This document shows, in pieces, positions 55,140 through 64,000 of a stretch of 64,000 bases of DNA. Position 1 is the first letter of the stretch. Each line of letters opens with the position of its first letter. The position numbers and the translations under genes are program-made. The notes beneath the pieces are model-generated. The model did not search any database and was not told where the DNA came from. It saw only the letters and a program-made list of their open reading frames with translations. Origin of the DNA: Flagellimonas aurea (GTDB lineage: Bacteria > Bacteroidota > Bacteroidia > Flavobacteriales > Flavobacteriaceae); assembly GCF_017313785.1 (NCBI RefSeq), contig NZ_JAFLNL010000010.1, positions 56,668 through 120,667 on the forward strand. The letters are read 5' to 3'.

Positions 55140-56297
55140 ATGAAAAATATCTTGGTTGCAGCTACACTTCTCGCTGTATTCTCCACAACTATTACTGTCA
55201 ACGCACAACAAATCAATTTTCCAGAGCGCCACGCAACATGGAAAACGGCGGAAAAGAATCAATTCAAATATGATCAATCAGCGTTGGACAAAGCGGTTGA
55301 TTATGCCAATGCCAACGAGTATTCAGGTTCCAGAGATTTACGGATTGCCATATTGGAAGGCTTCAAACGGGAACCTTTTCATGATATTTTGGGTCCTACC
55401 AAAAAAAGAGGTGGCCCAGCAGGTATGATTCTAAAGAATGGCTATGTGCTAGCTTCTTGGGGCGATACCAAGCGGGTGGACATGACCTTTAGCGTAACCA
55501 AAAGCTTCTTGTCCACGGTCGCTGGATTGGCCGAGGACCAAGGATTGATCAAGAGCACCAAGGACAAAGTGGTCGACTATATTTGGGACGGTACTTTTGA
55601 TGGTGAACACAACTCCAAAATCACTTGGGAGCACCTGTTGCAGCAAAATTCCGATTGGTCGGGCGAACTTTGGGGCGGTAAAGATTGGGCGGACCGTCCA
55701 CCGAGTGAAGGTGGTCTGGACGATTGGAAATTTCGCGAACTCAACGAACCTGGAACCGTAATGGAATACAACGATGTCCGTGTAAACGTACTCGCTTACT
55801 CACTCACCCATGTATGGAGAAAACCTGTGCCCATGGTGCTCAAAGAAGAGGTGATGGACAAAATTGGGGCGACCACATCGTGGAGGTGGTTCGGATACGA
55901 TAATGCTTGGACGGTTGTGGATGGAATCAAAATGAAATCCGTGACGGGTGGCGGACATTCGGGAGCTGGACTTTTTATTTCCACCGAGGATATGGCCCGT
56001 TTTGGAACCTTGTTCCTGAAAAACGGCAAATGGGAAGATGAGCAGATCATTAGTGAAGGTTGGATCAAGAAAGCAACAACACCATCTGTGCCCAATGTAA
56101 ACTATGGCTATATGTGGTGGCTCAACCAACAAGGTGACCGGCATTGGGACGGCGTTCCCGAGCATGTGTTCTATGCTGCTGGTTTTGGGGGCAACTTTAT
56201 TGTGGTGAATCAAAAAAGTGGTTTGGTCATCGTGACCCGTTGGTTGGAACCTTCAAAAATAGGAGAGTTTGTAAAGCAGGTGTACAAGGCTTTTTAA
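55140..56297 (+). CDS. Exported class-C-beta-lactamase-type serine hydrolase
   Basis: 385 residues from ATG 55140, which starts a signal peptide (ends TVNAQ); the frame to 55080 adds no plausible start. SVTK at Ser118-Lys121, the Tyr motif YNDVRVN (Tyr210) and GGGHSGAGLF near the oxyanion side place it in the Beta-lactamase (class C/AmpH/EstB-like) family. Probably an esterase or peptidase; substrate unknown. The gene lies between two direct repeats, and its last three codons and stop (KAF*) are inside the downstream copy. Confidence 0.88.
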   Translation: MKNILVAATLLAVFSTTITVNAQQINFPERHATWKTAEKNQFKYDQSALDKAVDYANANEYSGSRDLRIAILEGFKREPFHDILGPTKKRGGPAGMILKNGYVLASWGDTKRVDMTFSVTKSFLSTVAGLAEDQGLIKSTKDKVVDYIWDGTFDGEHNSKITWEHLLQQNSDWSGELWGGKDWADRPPSEGGLDDWKFRELNEPGTVMEYNDVRVNVLAYSLTHVWRKPVPMVLKEEVMDKIGATTSWRWFGYDNAWTVVDGIKMKSVTGGGHSGAGLFISTEDMARFGTLFLKNGKWEDEQIISEGWIKKATTPSVPNVNYGYMWWLNQQGDRHWDGVPEHVFYAAGFGGNFIVVNQKSGLVIVTRWLEPSKIGEFVKQVYKAF

Positions 56298-56449
56298 ATT
56301 CATTCTGTGCGGATGCTGAGCGCTCGCCTGCAGCAGGAAGGAAGTCGAAGTATGCACTGATCTTTGGCTACTTGGGATTTCTCGTCGCTACGCTCTGTCG
56401 AAATGACCACGAGTGCTTAATCGTCATTTCGAACAAACGTGAGAAATCT
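56287..56449. repeat. Direct repeat copy 2 (REP composite) downstream of serine hydrolase
   Basis: Same block as 54886-55028 with few substitutions, plus a 19-base insert (CTCGCCTGCAGCAGGAAGG, 56323-56341) within GAGCG|AAGTCGAAG. Overlaps the end of the serine hydrolase gene and lies just before the mfd end. The mfd 3' end itself carries a small inverted repeat (TCCCCTTGAGGGGA). Confidence 0.85.
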
Positions 56450-56465
56450 ATTTTTAGACGGTATC

Positions 56466-59400
56466 TTATGCAGAAACATTGTCCCCTTGAGGGGACTTAA
56501 GGGGTGTAAAAGGCTCCAACACCTTCAACGCCTTATCTACGCTGGTGATTCTTTCAAATACCAATAACAAGCGCAGGCCATTTCGGGTCTGTTTTTCTTT
56601 GAGCTTTACCAATTGCGGATGTGTTTGTGCGTATTGCAATACTTGGGTGAACACTGCACTTTGGTAAAAACTGGATTGCTGGTCGGCAATAAAATAGCCA
56701 ATGAACTTTCCTTTTTTCATGATCACCTTTTCCAGACCAATATGCGTGGCGATCCATTTTATACGAACGGAGTTCATCAAATCCACGGCGGGCTCGGGCA
56801 GTTCGCCAAAACGGTCTACCAATTGCGCTTCAAATTTTTGTAGGCCTTCCTCGTCCTCCACGTCGTTCAATTGGGTGTAGAGGTTAAGGCGTTCGGTGAT
56901 GTTGTTGATGTAATCATCAGGGAAGAGCAGTTCAAAATCCGTGTCGAGCTGCATCTCCTTCACATATACCTTTTCCTTGTCGCCCTCAACTTCATCATAC
57001 AGATCCTTGAACTCATTTTCCTTGAGTTCCTCAATGGCTTCGGACAGTATTTTTTGATAGGTCTCGAATCCGATTTCGTTGATGAATCCACTCTGTTCAC
57101 CCCCCAAAAGGTCACCAGCACCCCGAATTTCCAAATCTTTCATCGCAATATTGAAACCACTGCCCAAATCGGTAAACTGTTCCAAGGCCTCGATACGTTT
57201 TCGGGCTTCGGTGGTCATTACCTCATAGGGTGGCGTGATAAAGTAACAGAAGGCTTTTTTATTGCTTCGGCCCACACGCCCTCGCATCTGGTGGAGGTCG
57301 CTCAACCCAAAATTATTGGCATTGTGGATAAAAATGGTATTGGCATTGGTTACATCCAGTCCACTTTCTATGATGGTGGTTGAGACCAAAACATCGAACT
57401 CCCCGTTCATAAAGGCAAGCATAAGGTTTTCCAGTTTCTTGCCCTCCATTTGTCCGTGTCCGATTCCAATTTTGGCATCGGGCACCAAACGTTGTAGCAT
57501 TCCTGCCACTTCCTTGATGTTCTCAATGCGATTATGGATGAAAAATACCTGACCGCCCCGTTGTATTTCGTATGAAATGGCATCTCGGATAATTTCTTCG
57601 TTCAATCGAATTACCTGGCTCTCGATGGGGTAGCGGTTGGGTGGCGGAGTGTTGATCACGGAAAGGTCACGCGCCGCCATCAAACTAAATTGAAGCGTTC
57701 GCGGAATAGGAGTGGCCGTTAAGGTAAGCACATCCACATTTTCTTTGATGGAACGCAGCTTCTCCTTGACCGAAACCCCGAATTTTTGTTCCTCGTCCAC
57801 AATGAGCAAGCCCAAATCCTTGAACTTCACATTTTTGTTCACCAACTGGTGCGTTCCAATAATGATGTCCACTTTTCCATTCTCCAAATTCTCCAAGGTC
57901 TCGCGTTTCTCCTTGGCGGTACGGAAGCGGTTGAGGTAATCCACCGTAACGGGCATCTCCTTCAATCTTTCCCTAAATGTTCTGTCATGCTGAAAGGCCA
58001 AAATGGTGGTCGGCACCAAAACAGCGACTTGTTTGCCATTGTCCACGGCCTTGAATGCGGCACGAATGGCCACTTCCGTTTTCCCAAAACCAACGTCACC
58101 ACAGATCAAGCGATCCATTGGGCGTTCGCTCTCCATATCCTTTTTTACATCTTGGGTGCTTTTTTCCTGGTCTGGAGTGTCCTCGTAAAGGAAAGATGCC
58201 TCCAGTTCGTGTTGCAAATAACTGTCTGGCGCATATTGAAAACCTTTTTCCAATCTTCGTTTCGCGTAGACCTTTATAAGGTCGAAAGCAATCTTTTTTA
58301 CCCTTGCCTTGGTCTTTTGCTTCAGTTTTTTCCAGGCTGCGGAACCCAGTTTGAATATTTTGGGAGGTGCACCGTCCTTACCGTTGTATTTGGATATTTT
58401 GTGCAGGGAGTGGATGCTGACATAGAGGATATCTCGGTCACCATAAATTAGTTTGATGGCTTCCTGTTTTTTGCCCTCCACATCAATTTTTTGCAATCCG
58501 CCGAACTTGCCGATACCGTGATCAATGTGGGTCACATAATCGCCAATTTCCAGTTTGTTGAGTTCCTTCAACGTGATGGCCTGCTTTTTGGCATAGCCAT
58601 TTTTGAGGTGGAACTTATGGTAGCGTTCAAAAATTTGATGGTCGGTGTAGCAGGCAATCTTTAAATCCTGGTCGACAAAACCTTGGAACAATGGAAAAAT
58701 GATGGTCTGGTAGTGCACTGTTTCATCCACTTCCTCAAAAATGTCGTGAAAACGCTTGGCTTGCTGCTCCGTGGAACAGAAAATATAGTTGCTGTACCCT
58801 GCATCCCGATTGTCGTTGAGGTTTTCAATGAGCAAGTCGAATTTTTTGTTGAACGAGGGTTGCGGTTTGGTGTTGAACTGGATTTCGTCACTTCGACTTT
58901 GCTCAGTGACGATATTGTCTAAATTTTGGTGGCTGAGCGGAGCCGAAGCCCCAATCTCAATGCACAAATAATCATTCAACTGCTCTTTCAGCAAAGCTGA
59001 ATCCAAAAAGAGTTCTTTGGGCTTGGCGTGTTTGATCTCTTTGCTCAATTTGGCAAAACTCTCCTCAGCTTTTTCAAAAAAGGAATCGATGCGGTCGTAG
59101 ATCAAAGCAGGGTTCTTGGCAAAGACCACGGTATTGGCAGAAATATATTTTAAGAAGCTTTCCCGAATTTCCTCCGTGAACTTGTTCTCCACGTTTGGAA
59201 TAATGGTGATTTTCTTCACTTTGTCCGTGGAAAGTTGGGTCTCCACATCAAAAGTTCGGATACTGTCCACTTCATCCCCAAAAAATTCGATACGGTAAGG
59301 TTCATCGTGCGAGAATGAAAAAACATCCACAATTCCGCCCCGAACCGAAAACTCGCCTGGTTCCGTTACAAAATCCACCCGCTTGAACTGATATTCGAAC

Positions 59401-59900
59401 AACACTTCGTTCAAAAAATCCAAAGAGATCTCATCGCCTATTTTCAGCTTTTGGGTGTTCTTGTCCAGTTCCTTTCGCGTGACTACTTTTTCAAAAAGCG
59501 CATCGGGATAGGTAACGATTACCGCAGGTTTTCTTCTGGAATTGATGCGGTTGAGCACTTCGGCACGTAGCAGTATGTTCGCATTGTCCGTTTCCTCGAT
59601 TTGATAAGGCCTTCGGTAACTGCCTGGATAAAAAAGGACGTCTTTCTCACCAATGAGCTGCTCCAAATCGTTCAAATGATAGGCAGCTTCCTCCTTATCG
59701 TTTAATATCAGTAAAAAGGGAGAGTCGGCAGATTTGAAAGCCTCTGAAATCACAAAGGAAAGTGAGGAGCCCACGAGTCCTTTGATGTTTATTTTTCGTG
59801 ATGCCGACGATTGTTCGTCTCGCGTTTGGGCAATACAGTCCCTCAGTTTCCCAAGTTGGGGAGACTGTTCAAAAAGTTGTGAAATCGGGGTTTTGGTCAA
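56466..59900 (-). CDS. mfd: Transcription-repair coupling factor Mfd
   Basis: 1144 residues. UvrB-homology domain (about 20-270), CarD-like RNA-polymerase-interaction domain (LEIGDYVTHIDHGIGKFGGL), RecG-like helicase motor (RLICGDVGFGKTEVAIRA, VDEEQKFGV, TATPIPRT, QMRGRVGRS) and the C-terminal TRCF domain (LDTDFELLFPDDYI). Removes stalled RNA polymerase and recruits UvrA. The start is a TTG at 59900; an in-frame stop upstream leaves no ATG. Residues about 317-324 and 331-338 are encoded by palindromic-element DNA, and the tail PLKSPQGDNV comes from another repeat. Confidence 0.96.
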   Translation of the reverse strand: MTKTPISQLFEQSPQLGKLRDCIAQTRDEQSSASRKINIKGLVGSSLSFVISEAFKSADSPFLLILNDKEEAAYHLNDLEQLIGEKDVLFYPGSYRRPYQIEETDNANILLRAEVLNRINSRRKPAVIVTYPDALFEKVVTRKELDKNTQKLKIGDEISLDFLNEVLFEYQFKRVDFVTEPGEFSVRGGIVDVFSFSHDEPYRIEFFGDEVDSIRTFDVETQLSTDKVKKITIIPNVENKFTEEIRESFLKYISANTVVFAKNPALIYDRIDSFFEKAEESFAKLSKEIKHAKPKELFLDSALLKEQLNDYLCIEIGASAPLSHQNLDNIVTEQSRSDEIQFNTKPQPSFNKKFDLLIENLNDNRDAGYSNYIFCSTEQQAKRFHDIFEEVDETVHYQTIIFPLFQGFVDQDLKIACYTDHQIFERYHKFHLKNGYAKKQAITLKELNKLEIGDYVTHIDHGIGKFGGLQKIDVEGKKQEAIKLIYGDRDILYVSIHSLHKISKYNGKDGAPPKIFKLGSAAWKKLKQKTKARVKKIAFDLIKVYAKRRLEKGFQYAPDSYLQHELEASFLYEDTPDQEKSTQDVKKDMESERPMDRLICGDVGFGKTEVAIRAAFKAVDNGKQVAVLVPTTILAFQHDRTFRERLKEMPVTVDYLNRFRTAKEKRETLENLENGKVDIIIGTHQLVNKNVKFKDLGLLIVDEEQKFGVSVKEKLRSIKENVDVLTLTATPIPRTLQFSLMAARDLSVINTPPPNRYPIESQVIRLNEEIIRDAISYEIQRGGQVFFIHNRIENIKEVAGMLQRLVPDAKIGIGHGQMEGKKLENLMLAFMNGEFDVLVSTTIIESGLDVTNANTIFIHNANNFGLSDLHQMRGRVGRSNKKAFCYFITPPYEVMTTEARKRIEALEQFTDLGSGFNIAMKDLEIRGAGDLLGGEQSGFINEIGFETYQKILSEAIEELKENEFKDLYDEVEGDKEKVYVKEMQLDTDFELLFPDDYINNITERLNLYTQLNDVEDEEGLQKFEAQLVDRFGELPEPAVDLMNSVRIKWIATHIGLEKVIMKKGKFIGYFIADQQSSFYQSAVFTQVLQYAQTHPQLVKLKEKQTRNGLRLLLVFERITSVDKALKVLEPFTPLKSPQGDNVSA
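58887..58910. repeat. REP half-element translated within mfd
   Basis: GTCACTTCGACTTTGCTCAG followed by TGAC, with matching ends (GTCA...TGAC), read on the minus strand as VTEQSRSD. It matches the intergenic core CTGAGCxxAGTCGAAG in reverse. Confidence 0.7.
58931..58950. repeat. Second REP half-element translated within mfd
   Basis: GGCTGAGCGGAGCCGAAGCC has matching ends (GGCT...AGCC) and the CTGAGCGGAG core; read as GASAPLSH. Only 20 bases separate it from the element at 58887. Confidence 0.65.
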
Positions 59901-60384
59901 TCCAAAAAACTTTGCGGCAAAGATAAACCGCGAAAAGGTTTACTAAAAATGTTTTTTTGCTTTCTTTTCGTCATGCTGTCCCGATAATTATCGGGATTGT
60001 TTCAGCGTCTCACTTAGATGTAATGGTGTTAATCGGCAGTGTCATTTCGAGCTATCATCCTGAGCGGAGTCGAGGGGGCAGTCGAGAAATTTCAAGTAGG
60101 ATTCCGTGTCATGCTTCGACTCATTTCGACTTCGCTCAATGACCAGCGCTCAGCATCCACACGGAATAACAGTCCTTAATTATGTGATTCCAAACAAAGC
60201 GAAGAATCTATTGGTTAAAGATTGGCAAAAAGCTTGACACGAATCACGCGAATTATCTCAAATAAACGATATGTCATTCCCCACCTGATGCGGAATCCAT
60301 CAACTTTTAGTAGATTCCTGCTTTCGCAGGAATGACAACCAACAAAAGGCCCTGAGCGGAGTCGAAGGGGTTGCTTCTGGAAAT
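59901..60384. repeat. 484-base gene-free stretch filled with palindromic repeats
   Basis: No gene. It holds an 18-bp perfect palindrome (TCCCGATAATTATCGGGA, 59979-59996), a GTCATTTCGAGC...CTGAGCGGAGTCGAG element (about 60039-60090), a further CTTCGACT...GCTCAATGACC element (about 60114-60150), the hairpin ATTCCTGC-TTTC-GCAGGAAT (60314-60333) and CCTGAGCGGAGTCGAAGGGG (60351-60370). At least three repeat types are mixed. It separates mfd from pdeM, both leftward. Confidence 0.8.
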
Positions 60385-61017
60385 CTAAACCTTAACAATA
60401 CTATCCTCCACGATGGCATACACCTCGTCCGAATCCTTGGGATCAAGGGAGTGGGTGCCCGTGAATTGACCGAAAGCGGGAAGTATCATTTGATTTTTTG
60501 ACTTAAAAAAGCAGGGCAACTTAATGCGTTCTCGGCCAAAACCTCTCAGTTTGATGGACGGGTGTATGTGTCCACAAAAGGTAAAGTATCCCTCTCGCTC
60601 TTCGGGATGATGGGTCAATAGAAAAGAATCGATAACCAACTCTGGAAATATGGAAACCTTCAGTTTTTCGAACTTTTCAGGGGCAATAATGTCGTGGTTG
60701 CCAGCCACCAACAGCATTTCAGCAGGTGTTTTGCCTACCCAATTCTCAAACAGTTCCCATTCTTTGTTCAGCGATGAATGAAACAGGTCACCCAAAAAAC
60801 AGATTTGAAAAGGTTGAAAATCGGAAACGATTTTATCCAGCAGCAGAAAGTTTTGGTGAATTGCCTTTCTAGGAACGGCTGCTCCAAACTTTCTAAAATG
60901 GGATACCTTGCCCAAATGCACATCGCTGATCAGCAAGAGTGATTTTTCTTCCCAAAATAATCCACCCAAAGGGTGGAGCAGAAATTCTTGATTTTGTATT
61001 TGAATTTTTTGGATCAT
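60385..61017 (-). CDS. pdeM: Ligase-associated DNA damage response endonuclease PdeM
   Basis: 210 residues. Calcineurin-type metallophosphoesterase with SDVHLGK, FLGDLFHSS, GNHD, LTHHPEE and GHIHPSI, the five metal-binding blocks. Length and motif wording match PdeM of the ligase-associated repair set. Third gene of the leftward ligase, helicase, pdeM order, though 274 repeat-rich bases separate it from the helicase. Confidence 0.93.
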   Translation of the reverse strand: MIQKIQIQNQEFLLHPLGGLFWEEKSLLLISDVHLGKVSHFRKFGAAVPRKAIHQNFLLLDKIVSDFQPFQICFLGDLFHSSLNKEWELFENWVGKTPAEMLLVAGNHDIIAPEKFEKLKVSIFPELVIDSFLLTHHPEEREGYFTFCGHIHPSIKLRGFGRERIKLPCFFKSKNQMILPAFGQFTGTHSLDPKDSDEVYAIVEDSIVKV

Positions 61018-61291
61018 TTGTAATCGCTACGGCAAATTTAGTTCAATTGTCATTTCGAACCGAGCGAAGCAAGCGTGAGAAATCTAGTTTCAGATTTCTC
61101 AATCGTCGCTACCCTCCTCATATCGAAATGACCTTCTTCATCGGTCGCTGAGCACCCGCCTGCCGGACGGACAGGGAGTCGAAGCGAGACATTATCATAT
61201 TTGCGATTCTGTCTTCACTTCAGCTAAGTAACCGATTGACAAAAGGGTGCTCAGCATCCGCACAGAATGACAATTACTTGAGTGTTCATTG
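61018..61291. repeat. Palindromic repeat cluster between helicase and pdeM
   Basis: No gene. Contains GTCATTTCGAACCGAGCGAA with GTGAGAAATCT (about 61050-61085), a facing AGATTTCTC...TCGAAATGACC arm (about 61090-61132), and GCTGAGC|insert|GAGTCGAAG at 61147-61184. The insert is 22 bases (ACCCGCCTGCCGGACGGACAGG, in part). Closes with GTGCTCAGCATCCGCACAGA. Confidence 0.8.
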
Positions 61292-63754
61292 CTATTTGGT
61301 CAATTTACTGATCATTCGTTGGATACGGTCCGTCAATTTTTCGTTGGACAGTTTTTCCCGCAACCTATCCGTAATAATGGGGAAGGAGAGGGGAGTGGGT
61401 TGGGAGCATTGTTTCCAAACGATATCTTGTTGTGCAATCCTTTCCAAAGCCAAGCGCAGTCGCCCCTCCTCCAATTGGTGCTCAAAGGTTTCGGTGTAGG
61501 CTTGCTGATAGAGCAGATTATCGTCCTCAAAATCACGGAAAACATCAAAAAGCAATTCCGAACTGCTTTGCAGGTGTTTCATTTTAACTCCTTTTTCAGG
61601 ATAGCCCGTGAACACCATCCCGCTGATGACGGCAATATCTCGAAATTTTCTTCGTGCCATTTCGTTGGAGTTCAGACTTTTTTGAAGGTCGGACAGCATA
61701 TATTCAGGCGTAAAAAGGTTGTTGTCCAGAATTTCCTGAATATCGATTTCCCTATCGGACAGCAACTCAAACCCATAATCGTTGAATGCCAGGGAGCAAG
61801 TTATCGGTGACAACAAACTGATGCGATAGGCCAACAAACTGCTCATCCCCTCGTGGATGGCCCTGCCTTCAAAAGGGTAAAACATATGGTGATAGCCATC
61901 ACGAGTTTTAAAGGTTTCAATCAAAAATTGATGCGGCTGTGGCACAATGCTTTCTTCTCGTTGCTTGTTGAACATCGGCAGCAATGCTTGAATTTCTTCT
62001 GATTGTTCCGAAAATTCCAACTCGGTGGTGTACAGTTCCTGACGAAGCAATTCTGACATTTTCGCGGAGAAACTCAAACGACCGCCCATCCAACTGGGTA
62101 CTTTGTTCGTTCTTTTTTTGGAGTTGCGCACGTGTGCCGCCATGCCCTTGATCCTGATAAATTCCAGATTTCGACCTGCAAAGGTGAAAACATCACCAGG
62201 GCTCAATTTGGAGATGAAATATTCTTCGATACTACCGATGTACCCTCCTTTTTGATAGCGAACGGAAATCGTGGCGTCCCCCACAATGGTGCCAATCTGG
62301 AATCGATGTCGCATGGCCACCGCCCTGCTGTTTACTTTGAATTTGCCATCCTCCTCGACCTCAACTTTTTTGTATTCGTCGTAGCTCTTCAAGCTTTGGC
62401 TTCCCATCACCAAAAAATTGAGCAGCCATTGCCATTGTTTTTCGGTCAAGGTCTGATAACAAAAGGTTTGTTTGATTTCTGGATAGATTTCATCGGGATA
62501 AAACCCATCGGAAACCGCCAAGGTGGTCAAATATTGAATGAGGACATCAAAACTGTTCAAGTATGGGATGCGGTCTTCAACGGCGCTGTTCAACACGGCT
62601 TTTTGCATGGCCGAAGCTTCTACCAACTCAATGGCATGGGTTGGCAAAAAATAAATGACGCTTTCTTTGCCTGGTCGGTGTCCGCTACGCCCAGCTCGTT
62701 GTAAAAATCGGGCAACCCCTTTTGGGCCTCCAATCTGCACTACCGTCTCAACGGGCGCAAAATCAACTCCAAGGTCCAAGCTCGATGTACAGACCACGGC
62801 TTTTAGGCTTTCGTTGCGGATGGCCTGTTCCACCCAAAGTCGGGTTTCTTTGTTAATGCTACCGTGGTGCATGGCCATTTCGCCAGCGAACTCAGGATAT
62901 TTTTCAAGAATTTTCTGGAACCAAATCTCGCATTGGCTTCGGGTGTTGGTGAAAAGTAAGGTGGTTTTGCTGTTGTTGATGATGGGCACCACTTGATCTA
63001 AAAGGTGCAATCCCAAATGTCCGCGCCACGGAAAGGTTTCCATTTCCTTTGGGATGATACTTTTAACCGTGATTTTTTTGTTGAGGTTGGCCTTGACCAG
63101 AACTGAATTTTCCAATTCTGGGGATGAAGGCCCCAACAAGACTTTGCGCGCTTGCTCCAGATTGCCAATGGTGGCGGATATGCCCCAAATTCGTAGATCC
63201 TTGCAGACTGTTTTTAATCGGGAAAGTCCCAATTCCATTTGAACGCCTCGTTTGGTGCCCAAAAGTTCATGCCACTCATCTACCACAATAGCGGAACAGC
63301 CCTTGAAGGTTTTTTCAAAGCCTTTGGACGATAACAACAATTGTAAACTTTCTGGGGTCGTGATCAATAGGTCGGGCATGTTGGTGCGCATTTTTGCCCG
63401 TTCTTTTGTTGAAGTATCCCCCGTGCGAATGCCGACCGTCATTTGGGTTTCCAAATCTTGGGTAATGCGCTCTGCGGATTGTTTGATTTCTTGGGAAAGT
63501 GCCCGTAGGGGCGTAATCCAAATAGCCTTTATTCCTTTTTTGTGCTTGGTCTTGTAACCAGGATTATTTTTGATGTAGTTGAGCACAATGGGGAACCAAA
63601 GCGCATAGGTTTTTCCACTTCCCGTGGGTGCATTCAAAAGCCCGTGTTTTCCGTCCAAAAAGGCGTTCCAGCTTTCTTTTTGAAAAGGGAATGGTTTCCA
63701 TTCTTGTTCTTGGAACCAGTTTTCGGCAATATGGAAGAGTTCGTTTTGGTTCAT
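61292..63754 (-). CDS. Ligase-associated DEXH-box DNA helicase (Lhr-like)
   Basis: 820 residues. Walker [17 protein letters not shown] box (VVDEWHEL), ISATIGNL, and the second RecA domain with [13 protein letters not shown] and [13 protein letters not shown], followed by an Lhr-type winged-helix/beta-barrel C-terminal half. An SF2 helicase of the ligase-associated DNA damage response set, acting with ligase and PdeM. The ATG at 63754 overlaps a ligase stop codon (ATGA) as in a coupled operon, but that stop belongs to a duplicated copy (see 63707-64000). Confidence 0.93.
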   Translation of the reverse strand: MNQNELFHIAENWFQEQEWKPFPFQKESWNAFLDGKHGLLNAPTGSGKTYALWFPIVLNYIKNNPGYKTKHKKGIKAIWITPLRALSQEIKQSAERITQDLETQMTVGIRTGDTSTKERAKMRTNMPDLLITTPESLQLLLSSKGFEKTFKGCSAIVVDEWHELLGTKRGVQMELGLSRLKTVCKDLRIWGISATIGNLEQARKVLLGPSSPELENSVLVKANLNKKITVKSIIPKEMETFPWRGHLGLHLLDQVVPIINNSKTTLLFTNTRSQCEIWFQKILEKYPEFAGEMAMHHGSINKETRLWVEQAIRNESLKAVVCTSSLDLGVDFAPVETVVQIGGPKGVARFLQRAGRSGHRPGKESVIYFLPTHAIELVEASAMQKAVLNSAVEDRIPYLNSFDVLIQYLTTLAVSDGFYPDEIYPEIKQTFCYQTLTEKQWQWLLNFLVMGSQSLKSYDEYKKVEVEEDGKFKVNSRAVAMRHRFQIGTIVGDATISVRYQKGGYIGSIEEYFISKLSPGDVFTFAGRNLEFIRIKGMAAHVRNSKKRTNKVPSWMGGRLSFSAKMSELLRQELYTTELEFSEQSEEIQALLPMFNKQREESIVPQPHQFLIETFKTRDGYHHMFYPFEGRAIHEGMSSLLAYRISLLSPITCSLAFNDYGFELLSDREIDIQEILDNNLFTPEYMLSDLQKSLNSNEMARRKFRDIAVISGMVFTGYPEKGVKMKHLQSSSELLFDVFRDFEDDNLLYQQAYTETFEHQLEEGRLRLALERIAQQDIVWKQCSQPTPLSFPIITDRLREKLSNEKLTDRIQRMISKLTK

Positions 63755-63878
63755 TTATTAATAGATTCCTTCGCTTTGCTCGGAATCAGTGCTTTTAATT
63801 CGTCCAAGGTGTTGGCATCCTCAATTTTTTTATCCTTTCGCCATCTTAAAATCCTGGGGAATCGTGTGGCAACACCGC
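63751..63878 (-). pseudogene. Duplicated ligase 3' fragment
   Basis: Second copy of the ligase end (about 41 codons, [14 protein letters not shown] onward), joined at 63878/63879 to a truncated helicase 5' end. It has no start of its own; the helicase-fragment start at 63926 reads into it in another frame and stops after 26 codons. Product of the 172-bp duplication, or an assembly artefact. Confidence 0.7.
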
Positions 63879-63922
63879 TTCTTGGAACCAGTTTTCGGCA
63901 ATATGGAAGAGTTCGTTTTGGT

Positions 63923-64000
63923 TCATTTATTAATAGATTCCTTCGCTTTGCTCGGAATCAGTGCTTTTAATTCGTCCAAGGTGTTGGCATCCTCAATTTT
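63923..64000 (-). CDS. ATP-dependent DNA ligase, C-terminal 25 residues (partial)
   Basis: Only the tail [20 protein letters not shown] and ESINK plus stop is inside the window. The duplicate copy at 63751-63878 shows a little more of the gene ([16 protein letters not shown]), whose 'RFPR--RWR-DK' line is the typical end of the bacterial LigB-type ATP-dependent ligases of the ligase-associated repair set. Upstream part lies outside the window. Confidence 0.72.
   Translation of the reverse strand, partial: KIEDANTLDELKALIPSKAKESINK

Larger units (their letters stand above)
63707..64000. repeat. 172-bp tandem duplication across the ligase/helicase junction
   Basis: Bases 63707-63828 recur exactly at 63879-64000, offset 172. 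The unit includes the first 16 helicase codons and the last codons of the ligase. Between the two true genes this leaves an extra helicase start joined to an extra ligase tail (63751-63878, ending in ...KAKESINK and a stop). The second unit is cut by the window end after 122 bases. Confidence 0.9.

Noticed and set aside
57786..58451. 221-codon open frame opposite mfd
   Set aside because: Antisense of conserved Mfd helicase motifs; no start context and odd composition.
54661..61291. Palindromic repeats as a CRISPR array
   Set aside because: Irregular spacing, genes in between, mixed repeat types and no cas genes.

Overview
The window looks like chromosomal DNA of a marine Flavobacteriaceae bacterium (Bacteroidota), of the Muricauda/Allomuricauda/Flagellimonas kind. 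The indications are a Por-type (T9SS) sorting domain, a one-protein hybrid two-component regulator with a C-terminal AraC domain, lipoprotein signals followed by acidic residues, SIMPL, DUF1501/DUF1800, YraN and Tex genes, weak ribosome binding sites, and many short interspersed palindromes of the flavobacterial 'GTCATTTCGA / CTGAGCGNAGTCGAAG' type. Genus is an inference. I see no rRNA, tRNA, CRISPR array, prophage or intact transposase.

Layout. 0-1.6 kb: an RluA-type pseudouridine synthase cut by the window edge. 1.9-19.0 kb: the most unusual region. It holds a secreted glucan-water-dikinase-like protein, two class-A-beta-lactamase-fold serine hydrolases, an ATP/ADP-translocase-like (NTT) transporter fused to HEAT repeats, a large hybrid histidine kinase, a pseudo-receiver/Hpt protein, a CheY-like regulator, a membrane HEAT protein, a processive family-2 glycosyltransferase and a TPR/YaiO-type outer-membrane barrel. 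I read this as a candidate exopolysaccharide synthesis, export and periplasmic phosphorylation system under phosphorelay control. 19.0-24.3 kb: a kelch-like lipoprotein, a collagen-like lipoprotein, a 49-residue protein and a TPR hybrid sensor with an AraC output domain. 24.4-45.8 kb: mostly housekeeping and conserved hypothetical genes (DUF2157/GDYXXLXY pair, threonine-dehydrogenase-like SDR, YeeZ-like SDR, M28 peptidases, CBS protein, pentapeptide protein, SIMPL, glycerate kinase, GNAT, Dps, SSB, PAP2, HDAC11-like deacetylase, Tex). 45.9-54.7 kb: metG, a DUF1501/DUF1800 secretion pair, YraN, an ACT-like protein and a DUF3352-like membrane protein. 54.7-64 kb: a repeat-rich stretch with a decayed GIY-YIG nuclease, a class-C-type serine hydrolase between direct repeats, mfd, and the ligase-associated DNA repair genes (ligase tail, Lhr-like helicase, pdeM), ending in a 172-bp tandem duplication.

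How it may work together (inference). The glycosyltransferase would make and extrude a polysaccharide, and the TPR/YaiO barrel would pass it through the outer membrane. The hybrid kinase, Hpt protein, CheY-like protein and HEAT adaptor would switch the synthase without cyclic-di-GMP. The NTT-like transporter could supply nucleotide to the periplasm for the secreted dikinase, which would phosphorylate the glycan. The two serine hydrolases would act on the glycan or cell wall. Separately, palindromic elements have inserted in frame into metG and mfd and are translated there.
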